Assembly: GCF_030159795.1 (NCBI RefSeq)
Contig: NZ_BSND01000003.1
Span: forward strand, 124,001 to 188,000
DNA length: 64,000 nucleotides
Source: Methylophaga thalassica
GTDB taxonomy: Bacteria; Pseudomonadota; Gammaproteobacteria; Nitrosococcales; Methylophagaceae
Direction: 5' to 3'
Shown here: positions 55,536 to 64,000 of the stretch, piece by piece
Position numbering within the stretch: position 1 is the stretch's first letter
Layout: the number at the start of each line of letters is the position of its first letter
Translations under genes and position numbers: made by a program
The notes under the pieces: generated by a model
Seen by the model: the letters and a program-made list of their open reading frames with translations, nothing else
What the model was told of the DNA's origin: nothing
Databases searched by the model: none

Positions 55536-56903
55536 CTAGTATTGGTGCGCACCGTGAGCACCCAGGCTGACGGTATATTGCAGAATCATTTGCCAATCAT
55601 CATCGCTGTACGATTGATCATGATTAATTTGCGCGCGAATACGGCTAAACTCACTCGGTAAGTATTCCACCATGGCACTGGTACGTTGTGGATGGCTTCT
55701 GCCACCTTCAAGCCCCGCATCTGCCAGCAACTCATCATCCGATGCACGATGTTTACTGCCCAGCCAGTCATAACGCAGACCAGAACGCCATTGTGGATTG
55801 AATTGATAAACACCTTCCAGATAACCGCCGTATTGTTTGCCATCGTAATTAGCAAATTCATCACTGCCATGACTGATATTGCCGTCGTCATGCAGATACA
55901 TAAATTCACCGATCAAGGTCAGATTTTCCTGACGGAAATTACCATTAGGTGCCCATTTGTAGACCAGAGAGAGGTTCGTGATATCTGTGTCTCCATTGAA
56001 TAGTGCTGAACTTTCCTCTTCATCACCATGACTGTGTCCGCTACTGTATGAGCGATCATCCGGGCTTGAACGCCAGTGTGAAATGCCTGCTTGCCAGCTG
56101 CTTTCTATACCAATATCACTACCGGTTTTGGCATAGACCAGCCAATCACCAATACCACTATGATCGCCACTGCCAGGGTAACTATCACCATTACCGACAC
56201 TGGTACCGACTTCAAACATATAATCAGTTGGTAATAGATAGGAGAGTTTCACACCGTCAGTAGAAAGCTGATTACCAAATAAACCCCGGTAAATCAGTGG
56301 TGCATCAGCAAAATTCCAGGCATGAGCATGACGTTCGTTCAAATAACCAATAGGGGCAAAATAACGACCCGCTCGGACAGTTAAGCCATTGCCTAAACCT
56401 AAGGTTTCGATGAAGGCTTCTTCGACTTCCAGCTCAGTTTCATCATCATGATCGTGAACGGCTAAGGTGGCCTGACCATAAAACAGTTGATCGATATTTG
56501 AGCTGACTGTTAGCTCACTCTCACCGAGAGAGAAACCTTCTGAATCCAGCCCACCTTCACCTTGAACATTAAAGCCGTCTAATGCGTAATCATCCGCGTG
56601 GTTTTGATATTGATTAAATGAGCCATTTAACACCATGCTGATCGCTGGGTTAAAGGTATTACTACTGTTGGCTGATGCAACGGGAGCCGGAGATTCTGGC
56701 GCTGTTGCTACTTCATCAGCAACAGCCTGGGTAGTGGCTTCTGCTTCAGATAAACGTTGCTCAAGTTGTTGAATACGTTGCTCATAATCGGCACGCATTT
56801 TTGCGATTTCTTGTTTCAAATCATCAATATCGCCGGCGAACGCAGGTGATATCGGGCTCAGTGCAGCTGTCATCAGCAGCACAAGCAGTTTTTTGCTTTT
56901 CAT
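55536..56903 (-). CDS. Outer-membrane beta-barrel protein of a metal-uptake operon
   Basis: A 455-residue exported protein. A signal peptide (MKSKKLLVLLMTAALSPISPAFA) is followed by a coiled coil (about 25-60, ending EQRLSEAEA), an Ala/Pro/Ser linker, then many alternating aromatic strands. Acidic/histidine clusters occur in HDHDDETELEVEE and SSGHSHGDEEESS, which could bind metal. The last strand ends in Tyr, unlike the usual Phe. It is not a TonB-dependent receptor: no plug domain is seen. Similar barrels accompany zinc uptake genes, so a zinc-regulated porin is likely (inference). AGGAAAG precedes the ATG. Confidence 0.8.
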   Translation of the reverse strand: MKSKKLLVLLMTAALSPISPAFAGDIDDLKQEIAKMRADYEQRIQQLEQRLSEAEATTQAVADEVATAPESPAPVASANSSNTFNPAISMVLNGSFNQYQNHADDYALDGFNVQGEGGLDSEGFSLGESELTVSSNIDQLFYGQATLAVHDHDDETELEVEEAFIETLGLGNGLTVRAGRYFAPIGYLNERHAHAWNFADAPLIYRGLFGNQLSTDGVKLSYLLPTDYMFEVGTSVGNGDSYPGSGDHSGIGDWLVYAKTGSDIGIESSWQAGISHWRSSPDDRSYSSGHSHGDEEESSALFNGDTDITNLSLVYKWAPNGNFRQENLTLIGEFMYLHDDGNISHGSDEFANYDGKQYGGYLEGVYQFNPQWRSGLRYDWLGSKHRASDDELLADAGLEGGRSHPQRTSAMVEYLPSEFSRIRAQINHDQSYSDDDWQMILQYTVSLGAHGAHQY

Positions 56904-56994
56904 AAACTTTCCTCATAGCCATAAGCTATAGCTACAGTTCAATCTGTAAACGACGGATCTGTAGTGTGATTAAAAATAGATTAAGTTGGAGAGA

Positions 56995-57285
56995 TTATGA
57001 AAAAATGGGTGGGGCGCGGATAAGATAGGATTGACGCTGCGCGAATGGCAGAGTGGTTACAGCAGAGTCTACTTCGAGACTAATAACGGCTTGTTGCAGA
57101 TAAATGCTGACATCGGCAGCTACATCGGCAAGTGGGAAATGACCAATCGCATTGAGGCGCTCACATTGCGCTTCCGCTTTATGGAAAGGATGTTCAGCAT
57201 CATGCCAGACAGCAAACGACTGCAATAGCAGCACAATCGCTGCTAACACATAGATGTAGTGTCGTTTGTAATGTCTTTGATACAA
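56995..57285 (-). CDS. Small membrane protein with His/Cys motif
   Basis: A 96-residue protein with a basic N-terminus, one transmembrane helix at about 11-27, then WHDAEHPFHKAEAQC in which His28, His32, His35 and Cys41 could bind a metal. It starts with TTG ten bases after the dapE stop; the V13 GTG is an alternative. The protein lies just upstream of the metal-uptake barrel and ZnuA/ZnuB genes. Related short proteins with His and Cys after a signal helix are known beside copper and zinc genes, so a metal-linked role is inferred. It is not a known enzyme. Confidence 0.6.
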   Translation of the reverse strand: MYQRHYKRHYIYVLAAIVLLLQSFAVWHDAEHPFHKAEAQCERLNAIGHFPLADVAADVSIYLQQAVISLEVDSAVTTLPFAQRQSYLIRAPPIFS

Positions 57286-57295
57286 GGGAAATCGC

Positions 57296-58936
<1,641 letters not shown>

Positions 58937-58965
<29 letters not shown>

Positions 58966-59278
58966 TAAACCCCACTATGGTTGTTGAATTGCTCACTGCA
59001 ACTGGTCGCTTAATCAGAGTCGGGTTTTCCAGCATTAGTTCTACAGCGGTGTTTTCATCCAGACTCTCTTTACGAGGATCATCAAGCTTGCGCCAGGTTG
59101 TTCCTCGTTTATTCAATAAGGTCTCCCAATCAACGGATTGAAGCCATTGTCTGATGGTGTTTTCATCCAGACCTTGCTGGCGAAAATCGTGAAACTGATA
59201 ATCAATAGAGTGTGAATCAAGCCAACGCTTGGCTTTTTTGACTGTATCGCAGTTTTTTATACCGTAGAGAATCATCAT
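58937..59278 (-). CDS. ArsC/Spx-family thioredoxin-fold protein, YffB-like
   Basis: A 113-residue protein with YGIKNCDTVKKAKRWL, a single Cys10, then DFRQQGLDENTIRQWL, LNKRGTTWRKL and PTLIKRPVA, the standard ArsC/Spx/YffB pattern. True arsenate reduction needs further residues not evident here; YffB-type proteins next to dapE are more likely, with an unknown thiol role. It starts after the dapC-dapD terminator and overlaps the barrel gene by 29 bases. Confidence 0.88.
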
Positions 59279-59306
59279 TGCTTACCTGTTATCAGGCCAT
59301 AAACAA

Positions 59307-59341
59307 AAGGGGATGAGTCACTCATGCGTCTCATCCCCTTC
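59307..59341 (-). terminator. Intrinsic terminator after dapD
   Basis: AAGGGGATGAG and CTCATCCCCTT pair around a loop of about 12 bases. On the minus strand the stem is followed by TTTGTTT, so it ends the dapC-dapD transcript. Confidence 0.75.
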
Positions 59342-59363
59342 ATTTTACTTATCTACGCGGATA

Positions 59364-60185
59364 TTAGATATCACGTAATAATTCGTTGATACCAACTTTG
59401 CCACGTGTTTTTTCATCAACTTGTTTGACGATAACCGCACAGTACAAGCTGTATGAACCATCTTTAGACGGTAGATTACCTGAAACCACGACTGAACCGG
59501 CAGGGATGCGACCGTAGGTGATTTCACCTGTCAGACGGTTGAAGATTTTTGTGCTCTGGCCAATGTAAACACCCATTGAAATGACTGAGCCTTCTTCGAC
59601 TATTACGCCTTCAACTACTTCAGAACGTGCACCGATGAAACAGTTGTCTTCAATAATGGTTGGACCAGCTTGTAAAGGTTCTAATACACCACCGATACCA
59701 ACACCACCAGAAAGGTGAACATTTTTACCGATTTGAGCACAGCTACCTACGGTTGCCCAGGTATCGACCATGGTGCCAGAATCGACGTATGCACCGATAT
59801 TGACATAAGAAGGCATCAATACAACGCCTGGTGCGATATAAGAACCACGACGAACGGCTGCTGGTGGCACAACACGGACACCGGCTTTATTGAAATCATC
59901 TTCATTAAAGCTGGCAAATTTAGGATCCACTTTATCGAAATAGTTGGTTTCTGCACCAGGCATGATTTTGTTGTCATTCAGACGGAATGATAATAAAACC
60001 GCTTTTTTCAGCCATTGGTTGACGACCCAGTCACCATTTTGTTTTTCAGCAACACGAGCAGTGCCGTTATCCAGCATCGCTAATGCTTCATTGACCGCAT
60101 TTCTGACATCACTGTCAGCATTGGCAGGATTAATATCAGCGCGACGTTCAAACGCCTCTTCAATAATTTGTTGAATATCACTCAT
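59364..60185 (-). CDS. dapD: Tetrahydrodipicolinate N-succinyltransferase
   Basis: Adds succinyl from succinyl-CoA in lysine/DAP synthesis. The 273-residue trimeric left-handed beta-helix enzyme has [70 protein letters not shown] and [14 protein letters not shown]-terminal [20 protein letters not shown] is typical. It is 23 bases downstream of dapC on the same strand, with a terminator after it. Confidence 0.97.
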   Translation of the reverse strand: MSDIQQIIEEAFERRADINPANADSDVRNAVNEALAMLDNGTARVAEKQNGDWVVNQWLKKAVLLSFRLNDNKIMPGAETNYFDKVDPKFASFNEDDFNKAGVRVVPPAAVRRGSYIAPGVVLMPSYVNIGAYVDSGTMVDTWATVGSCAQIGKNVHLSGGVGIGGVLEPLQAGPTIIEDNCFIGARSEVVEGVIVEEGSVISMGVYIGQSTKIFNRLTGEITYGRIPAGSVVVSGNLPSKDGSYSLYCAVIVKQVDEKTRGKVGINELLRDI

Positions 60186-60208
60186 TGGTGTCTACTCCAT
60201 TGATTTAA

Positions 60209-61402
60209 TTATAAACTTTCAATAAGGCTGCGAATACGATGTGCAGCTTCAATACATTCTTCCAGTGGGGCAACCAAAGCCATACGAATATGGTTTGAAC
60301 CAGGGTTGCCTGCAGTGGTATCACGGCCCAGATAGGTGCCTGGTAAAACGGTGACATTTTGTTGTTCGAATAACTGTCTGGCAAATGCGGTATCAGCAAT
60401 CGGCGTTTCAGCCCAGAGGTAGAAGCCTGCTTGTGGCATCGACACAGACATCACTGGCGATAATATTTCTAATACCGCATTGAATTTTTCCAGATACAGC
60501 TCACGATTATGGACAACATGATCTTCGTCATTCCAGGCGGTAATGGATGCCGCCTGAGTCGCTGGTGGCATTGAACAGCCATGGTAGGTACGGTAACGCA
60601 GAAACTGCTTCAGAATGTCGGCATCGCCAGCCACAAAACCACTACGCAATCCTGGTGCATTGGAACGCTTCGATAGGCTATGGAAAACCACACAACGACT
60701 CATATCGGTATAACCTGCTGCGTAGGCGGCTTCCAATAAACCGACGGGTGGATTGGTTTCATCCGGATAGATTTCGGAATAACATTCATCAGCCGCAATC
60801 ACAAAATCATATTGATGTGCCAGCTCAATTAAACGCGTTAACGTTGCCTGATCAATAACAGCACCCGTTGGGTTACCAGGACTGCAAATATAGATCAACT
60901 GACAGCGTCGCCAGACATCTTCACTAATGGCATCAAAATCGGGAATAAAGTCATTTTGGACAGAGCAATTCATATAATAAGGCTCTGCGCCAGCCAAAAT
61001 CGCTGCACCTTCGTAGATCTGATAAAACGGGTTAGGCATTAATACTAATGGGTCTTTATCACGATCAATAACCGCCTGAGCAAAGGCAAATAAGGCTTCA
61101 CGCGTGCCATTGACCGGCAGCACTTGTGTCATGGCATTGATATGGCCGTCTAACTTGAATCGAGTATCAAGCCAAGTGGAAATAGCATGACGCAGTTCAT
61201 TACTACCCGCGGTGGTGGGGTAGGTCGACAATCCATGCAGATGAGCGATCACAGCTTCAGTAATAAAACCTGGCGTTGGATGTTTCGGTTCACCAATCGA
61301 TAGAGCAATATGTGCTTTATCTTCCGGTGGCACGCAGCCTTGTTTAAGCTGTGCCAGCTTCTCGAAAGGGTAAGGGTGAAGTTTTGCCAGTTCTGGATTC
61401 AT
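60209..61402 (-). CDS. dapC: Succinyldiaminopimelate transaminase
   Basis: Aminates N-succinyl-2-amino-6-ketopimelate. A 397-residue fold-I PLP aminotransferase with HPTPGFITEAVI, STYPTTAGSNELRHAI, YICSPGNPTGAV, AADECYSEIYPDE and the PLP-lysine motif FHSLSKRSNAPGLRSGF. RMALVAPLEECIEAAHRI closes it. Assignment as DapC rather than ArgD or another aminotransferase rests on the dapD neighbour and the DapC-type N-terminus NPELAKLHPYPFEKLAQL. Confidence 0.94.
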   Translation of the reverse strand: MNPELAKLHPYPFEKLAQLKQGCVPPEDKAHIALSIGEPKHPTPGFITEAVIAHLHGLSTYPTTAGSNELRHAISTWLDTRFKLDGHINAMTQVLPVNGTREALFAFAQAVIDRDKDPLVLMPNPFYQIYEGAAILAGAEPYYMNCSVQNDFIPDFDAISEDVWRRCQLIYICSPGNPTGAVIDQATLTRLIELAHQYDFVIAADECYSEIYPDETNPPVGLLEAAYAAGYTDMSRCVVFHSLSKRSNAPGLRSGFVAGDADILKQFLRYRTYHGCSMPPATQAASITAWNDEDHVVHNRELYLEKFNAVLEILSPVMSVSMPQAGFYLWAETPIADTAFARQLFEQQNVTVLPGTYLGRDTTAGNPGSNHIRMALVAPLEECIEAAHRIRSLIESL

Positions 61403-61474
61403 AATTCCAAACGATGAGTGAAAAAATCAGACCATTATAACGGGTTGAAGCAATCTCGTGTTATAAGGTGAGCC

Positions 61475-62356
61475 ATGACAAATAGCAATAACAAACAATT
61501 TAATCTGGCCGTGCTCGGCATCTTATTTTCCTCAACCATGTGGGGATTGATTTGGTATCCGATGCGAATACTGGAACAACAAGGGCTTCCCGTCGTTTGG
61601 TCAACACTGCTGATGTATTTTGCTGCGGCAATCGTAGCCAGTGTGATGTTGTTTAAACAGATAAAAGATTTTGCCGGACATTGGCCGCTTAGTTTATGGG
61701 CCTTAGCTGTTGCCGCGGGTGTCACCAATATTGCCTTTTTAGTGGCTCTTACTCAGGGCGAGGTGATGCGGGTCATGTTGCTGTTCTATTTATCACCTTT
61801 ATGGTCAGTACTGTTGAGTCGCTGGTGGTTAGGCGAAAAAATTTCCCGACTGTCTATGTTGATGATCATTGTGGCGATGTCGGGCACGATGATTATGTTA
61901 TGGCACCCAGAAATTGGCATGCCTTGGCCCAATGATATGGCAGATTGGTTAGCGCTGTTTGCAGGGTTTATGTTTTCAGTAAATAACGTGTTAAGTCGTA
62001 AGCTTGCTGATGTGGCTATGGAAGTCAAAACGACGATAGTGTACTGGGGTGTCGTTATGGTGGCAGGGCTTGTATTGGTTCTGCAGCAATCAAGTGTTCC
62101 TGATATCAGTCTTAATCTATGGGTTGCGGTGATGGTTTTTGGTGGCTTATGTTTTACTGCTATGACAGTAGCAGTATTGTATGGCCTAGCAAGGATGCCC
62201 GTGTTTCGTTCAGCTATTTTGATGTTATCTGAACTTGTCGTCGCTGCCATTTCTGCCTGGTGGTTGACCAATGAACAAATGAGCCAGACGGAGTGGTTAG
62301 GTGGTGCGCTTATTTTTATCGCCGCTTATGGTATGGCTAAGCAAGGTAAAGCCTGA
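61475..62356 (+). CDS. EamA/DMT-family transporter
   Basis: A 293-residue inner-membrane protein with ten hydrophobic helices and two EamA repeats, the first around LFSSTMWGLIWYPMR, the second starting near WLALFAGFMFSVNNVLSRK. DMT transporters export amino acids, purines or other metabolites; the substrate cannot be inferred. It is divergent from dapC with 72 bases between. A lysine-related export is possible only by neighbourhood and is not claimed. Confidence 0.85.
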   Translation: MTNSNNKQFNLAVLGILFSSTMWGLIWYPMRILEQQGLPVVWSTLLMYFAAAIVASVMLFKQIKDFAGHWPLSLWALAVAAGVTNIAFLVALTQGEVMRVMLLFYLSPLWSVLLSRWWLGEKISRLSMLMIIVAMSGTMIMLWHPEIGMPWPNDMADWLALFAGFMFSVNNVLSRKLADVAMEVKTTIVYWGVVMVAGLVLVLQQSSVPDISLNLWVAVMVFGGLCFTAMTVAVLYGLARMPVFRSAILMLSELVVAAISAWWLTNEQMSQTEWLGGALIFIAAYGMAKQGKA

Positions 62357-62430
62357 ACAATACTTGGGAGCATGGATTGCTTCACGTTAGAATGTTAGCA
62401 GGGCTTAGATGTTATTTATCCAGGTGAAAT

Positions 62431-62826
62431 ATGATCAAATCGATAGCACATGCCAGTTTTCTGGTGAAAGACTTAGATGATTCTTTACGTTTTTACTGCG
62501 ATGTATTGCAGTTACCACTTAATCCCAACAGACCTGAGTTTGCATACGATGGTGCCTGGCTGGATATTGCCGATACCGGACAAATGATACATCTGATGGT
62601 ATTACCAAATCCGGACTCAACAGAAGGCCGTCCAGCTCATGGTGGACGTGATCGCCATCTGGCACTTGTCGTAGACGATTTAGAAGCCTTAGGTGAGCGC
62701 CTGGAAAATGCGGGGTATGAATTTTCTCGAAGCAAGTCGGGCAGAGCTGCGTTTTTCTGTCGTGATCCGGATGGTAATGCTCTGGAATTTGCTGAAGATT
62801 TTACGCCCAAGCGAATCGAAAAATAA
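62431..62826 (+). CDS. VOC-family (glyoxalase-like) protein
   Basis: A 131-residue vicinal-oxygen-chelate protein. AHASFLVKDLDDSLRFYCDV contains the first metal-ligand type His, DRHLALVVDDLEALGERL the second, and FCRDPDGNALEFAE the Glu ligand in the classical C-terminal motif. Similar proteins include glyoxalase I, fosfomycin-resistance enzymes and dioxygenases; the sequence does not decide among these. A ribosome-binding site CCAGGTG lies upstream of the ATG. Confidence 0.85.
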   Translation: MIKSIAHASFLVKDLDDSLRFYCDVLQLPLNPNRPEFAYDGAWLDIADTGQMIHLMVLPNPDSTEGRPAHGGRDRHLALVVDDLEALGERLENAGYEFSRSKSGRAAFFCRDPDGNALEFAEDFTPKRIEK

Positions 62827-62844
62827 GGACTTAGAGAAGCGATC

Positions 62845-63024
62845 AATGACTTACAGAGTTACTCACATTTTCTGTGGATAACTCTGTGATTAACTTCTGT
62901 GAAAATCGCTAAGTCATTCTTACGTAACAAGGCTGACGGTTTTGGTTAAAAAATGACCATTTTATTAAAGCTATATATATCAATGCTTTACGATAGAATT
63001 AATCAGATTCAATGACTTAGCGAT
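62845..63024. repeat. Inverted repeat and DnaA-box-like cluster before ttcA
   Basis: ATCGCTAAGTCATT (62905-62918) recurs inverted as AATGACTTAGCGAT (63011-63024), 92 bases apart. AATGACTTA also occurs directly at 62845-62853. Within the region, TGTGGATAA (62873-62881) is the complement of the consensus DnaA box TTATCCACA, and CTGTG repeats at 62872, 62884 and 62897. No gene covers this stretch. A loop, a regulatory site or a small RNA is possible. Confidence 0.6.
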
Positions 63025-63076
63025 GATACTTGTATTGGTTTTGTAATACTTGTCATAACTGGTGATAAGTCTGTGG

Positions 63077-63955
63077 CTATCTTGCCAGTGCAGGCTGTTG
63101 AATATCATCCTGGAAGCGATCTTCTTCTCCTGTTGGTTCCTGTCTTAACTGCTCAAGATCGGTGAAGTTAAATAAATCAAGATCGCCCATTTGTGATGGC
63201 GAAATATTCTGAATACTGCGGAAAATATTTTCCAATCTGCCCGGAAACTGTTTTTCCCAGCCTTGCAACATGGCTTTGATCGCCTGACGTTGCAGATTTT
63301 CCTGCGAGCCACATAAATTGCAAGGAATAATGGGAAACTTCATGGCTTCTGCATAACGGGCAATATCAGACTCTTGCGCATAGGCTAAGGGTCTTATCAC
63401 AATATTGGTTTTATCATCACTTAATAATTTCGGCGGCATCGCTTTTATTTTGCTGCCATAAAACATATTCAGAAACAGCGTTTCAATAATGTCATCACGG
63501 TGATGACCTAATGCTATTTTGGTGATGCCATTTTGCCGTGCGTAACCATATAAAGAGCCACGGCGCAGACGTGAGCATATGCCGCAGGTGGTTTTACCCT
63601 CTGGCACCACTTCTTTAACGATGCTGTATGTGTCTTTTTCAATGATATGGAATGGCACACCAATTGATGACAAATATTCGGGTAATACATGCTCAGGGAA
63701 GCCCGGCTGCTTTTGATCGAGATTAACAGCGATAAGATCAAACTTAATCGGGGCATGGTCTCTCAGATTAATCAGAATATCGAGCATGGTATAACTGTCT
63801 TTACCACCAGATAAACAGACCATCACTTTATCGCCGTCCTGAATCATATTGTAATCGGCAATTGCCTGACCGACGTTGCGACGTAATCGTTTACGCAGTT
63901 TATTAAACTCGCGTTGTTGTTTGACCAAAGTGTGTTCGGTTGTGGATTCTGTCAT
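63077..63955 (-). CDS. ttcA: tRNA 2-thiocytidine biosynthesis protein
   Basis: Thiolates C32 of tRNA using ATP and an Fe-S cluster. The 292-residue PP-loop enzyme has [16 protein letters not shown], then [16 protein letters not shown] and [13 protein letters not shown], the two Cys-x2-Cys motifs that hold the cluster. [20 protein letters not shown] is conserved. Length is in the usual range. The start ATG is 45 bases from the window end; the 250-base gap downstream carries the repeat cluster described separately. Confidence 0.97.
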   Translation of the reverse strand: MTESTTEHTLVKQQREFNKLRKRLRRNVGQAIADYNMIQDGDKVMVCLSGGKDSYTMLDILINLRDHAPIKFDLIAVNLDQKQPGFPEHVLPEYLSSIGVPFHIIEKDTYSIVKEVVPEGKTTCGICSRLRRGSLYGYARQNGITKIALGHHRDDIIETLFLNMFYGSKIKAMPPKLLSDDKTNIVIRPLAYAQESDIARYAEAMKFPIIPCNLCGSQENLQRQAIKAMLQGWEKQFPGRLENIFRSIQNISPSQMGDLDLFNFTDLEQLRQEPTGEEDRFQDDIQQPALAR

Positions 63956-64000
63956 ACCAGACCTGCAAAGGGTTGAACGTTAACAAGACTGCCGGCACTA

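Noticed and set aside
56904-56994. Possible Zur box before the metal-operon barrel
   Set aside because: The only palindrome is AGCTATAGCT (56924-56933), which does not match known Zur consensus sequences.
61786-62271. 161-codon minus-strand frame across the DMT transporter
   Set aside because: Mirror of hydrophobic codons in the transporter gene; composition looks like an antisense artefact.

Overview
The window is a contiguous piece of a gammaproteobacterial chromosome. The order map/glnD divergent from rpsB-tsf-pyrH-frr-uppS-cdsA-dxr-rseP-bamA-skp-lpxD-fabZ-lpxA is the classical gammaproteobacterial arrangement, and fabA-fabB, dapC-dapD, bamB-der and ttcA fit the same group. Base composition leans AT by eye. 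A marine Methylophaga-like or related Thiotrichales-type host is a guess from general resemblance, not something the sequence proves. I found no rRNA or tRNA genes, CRISPR arrays, intact insertion sequences or prophage genes.

Region 1 (1-21.3 kb) is a surface-polysaccharide (O-antigen or EPS) locus. It starts with the rhamnose genes rmlA(partial)-rmlC-rmlD, a long WbpM/CapD-type UDP-GlcNAc 4,6-dehydratase, glmS and ugd. After a roughly 0.7 kb non-coding gap comes an EPS-associated MarR-type regulator, then a nonulosonate (sialic-acid-like) module: a fused cytidylyltransferase/PseG-like hydrolase and a NeuB-like synthase. Next are an AT-rich pair of kinase-like proteins (HprK-like and APH-like), a Wzx-type flippase, several glycosyltransferases, an acyltransferase, a WbpV-like reductase and a PglC-type initiating phosphoglycosyltransferase. 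Dehydratase, reductase and initiating transferase together suggest a QuiNAc-type first sugar (inference). No Wzy or Wzz is recognisable.

Region 2 (21.4-42.8 kb) is housekeeping. It holds a ComEA-like protein, glnD and map on the minus strand, then the translation, isoprenoid, phospholipid and envelope operon from rpsB to lpxA. An ammonium transporter follows, with a well-formed sigma-54 promoter and an NtrC-like site upstream. Then come yfgM-bamB-der and a small conserved protein.

Region 3 (42.9-48.5 kb) is a LapB/LapC/LapE-like type I secretion system with an embedded LuxR-type regulator whose receiver domain lacks the phosphoacceptor aspartate. No secreted adhesin is present in the window.

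Region 4 (48.6-64 kb) holds fabA-fabB, a 57-codon gene convergent with fabB, an esterase, a MazG-like pyrophosphohydrolase, purU and an SDR. On the minus strand, a lysine/DAP series (dapC-dapD, then arsC-like, OMP, dapE) runs into a zinc-uptake-like set (small His/Cys protein, outer-membrane barrel, ZnuA, ZnuB, but no ZnuC). A DMT exporter, a VOC protein and ttcA close the window. A 250-base gap before ttcA carries a 14-bp inverted repeat and a DnaA-box match.

Points most worth a second look: the HprK-like/APH-like kinase pair with its ten-T tract, the incomplete nonulosonate pathway, the degenerate receiver in the secretion operon, the zinc locus without an ATPase, and the sigma-54/NtrC control region of amt.
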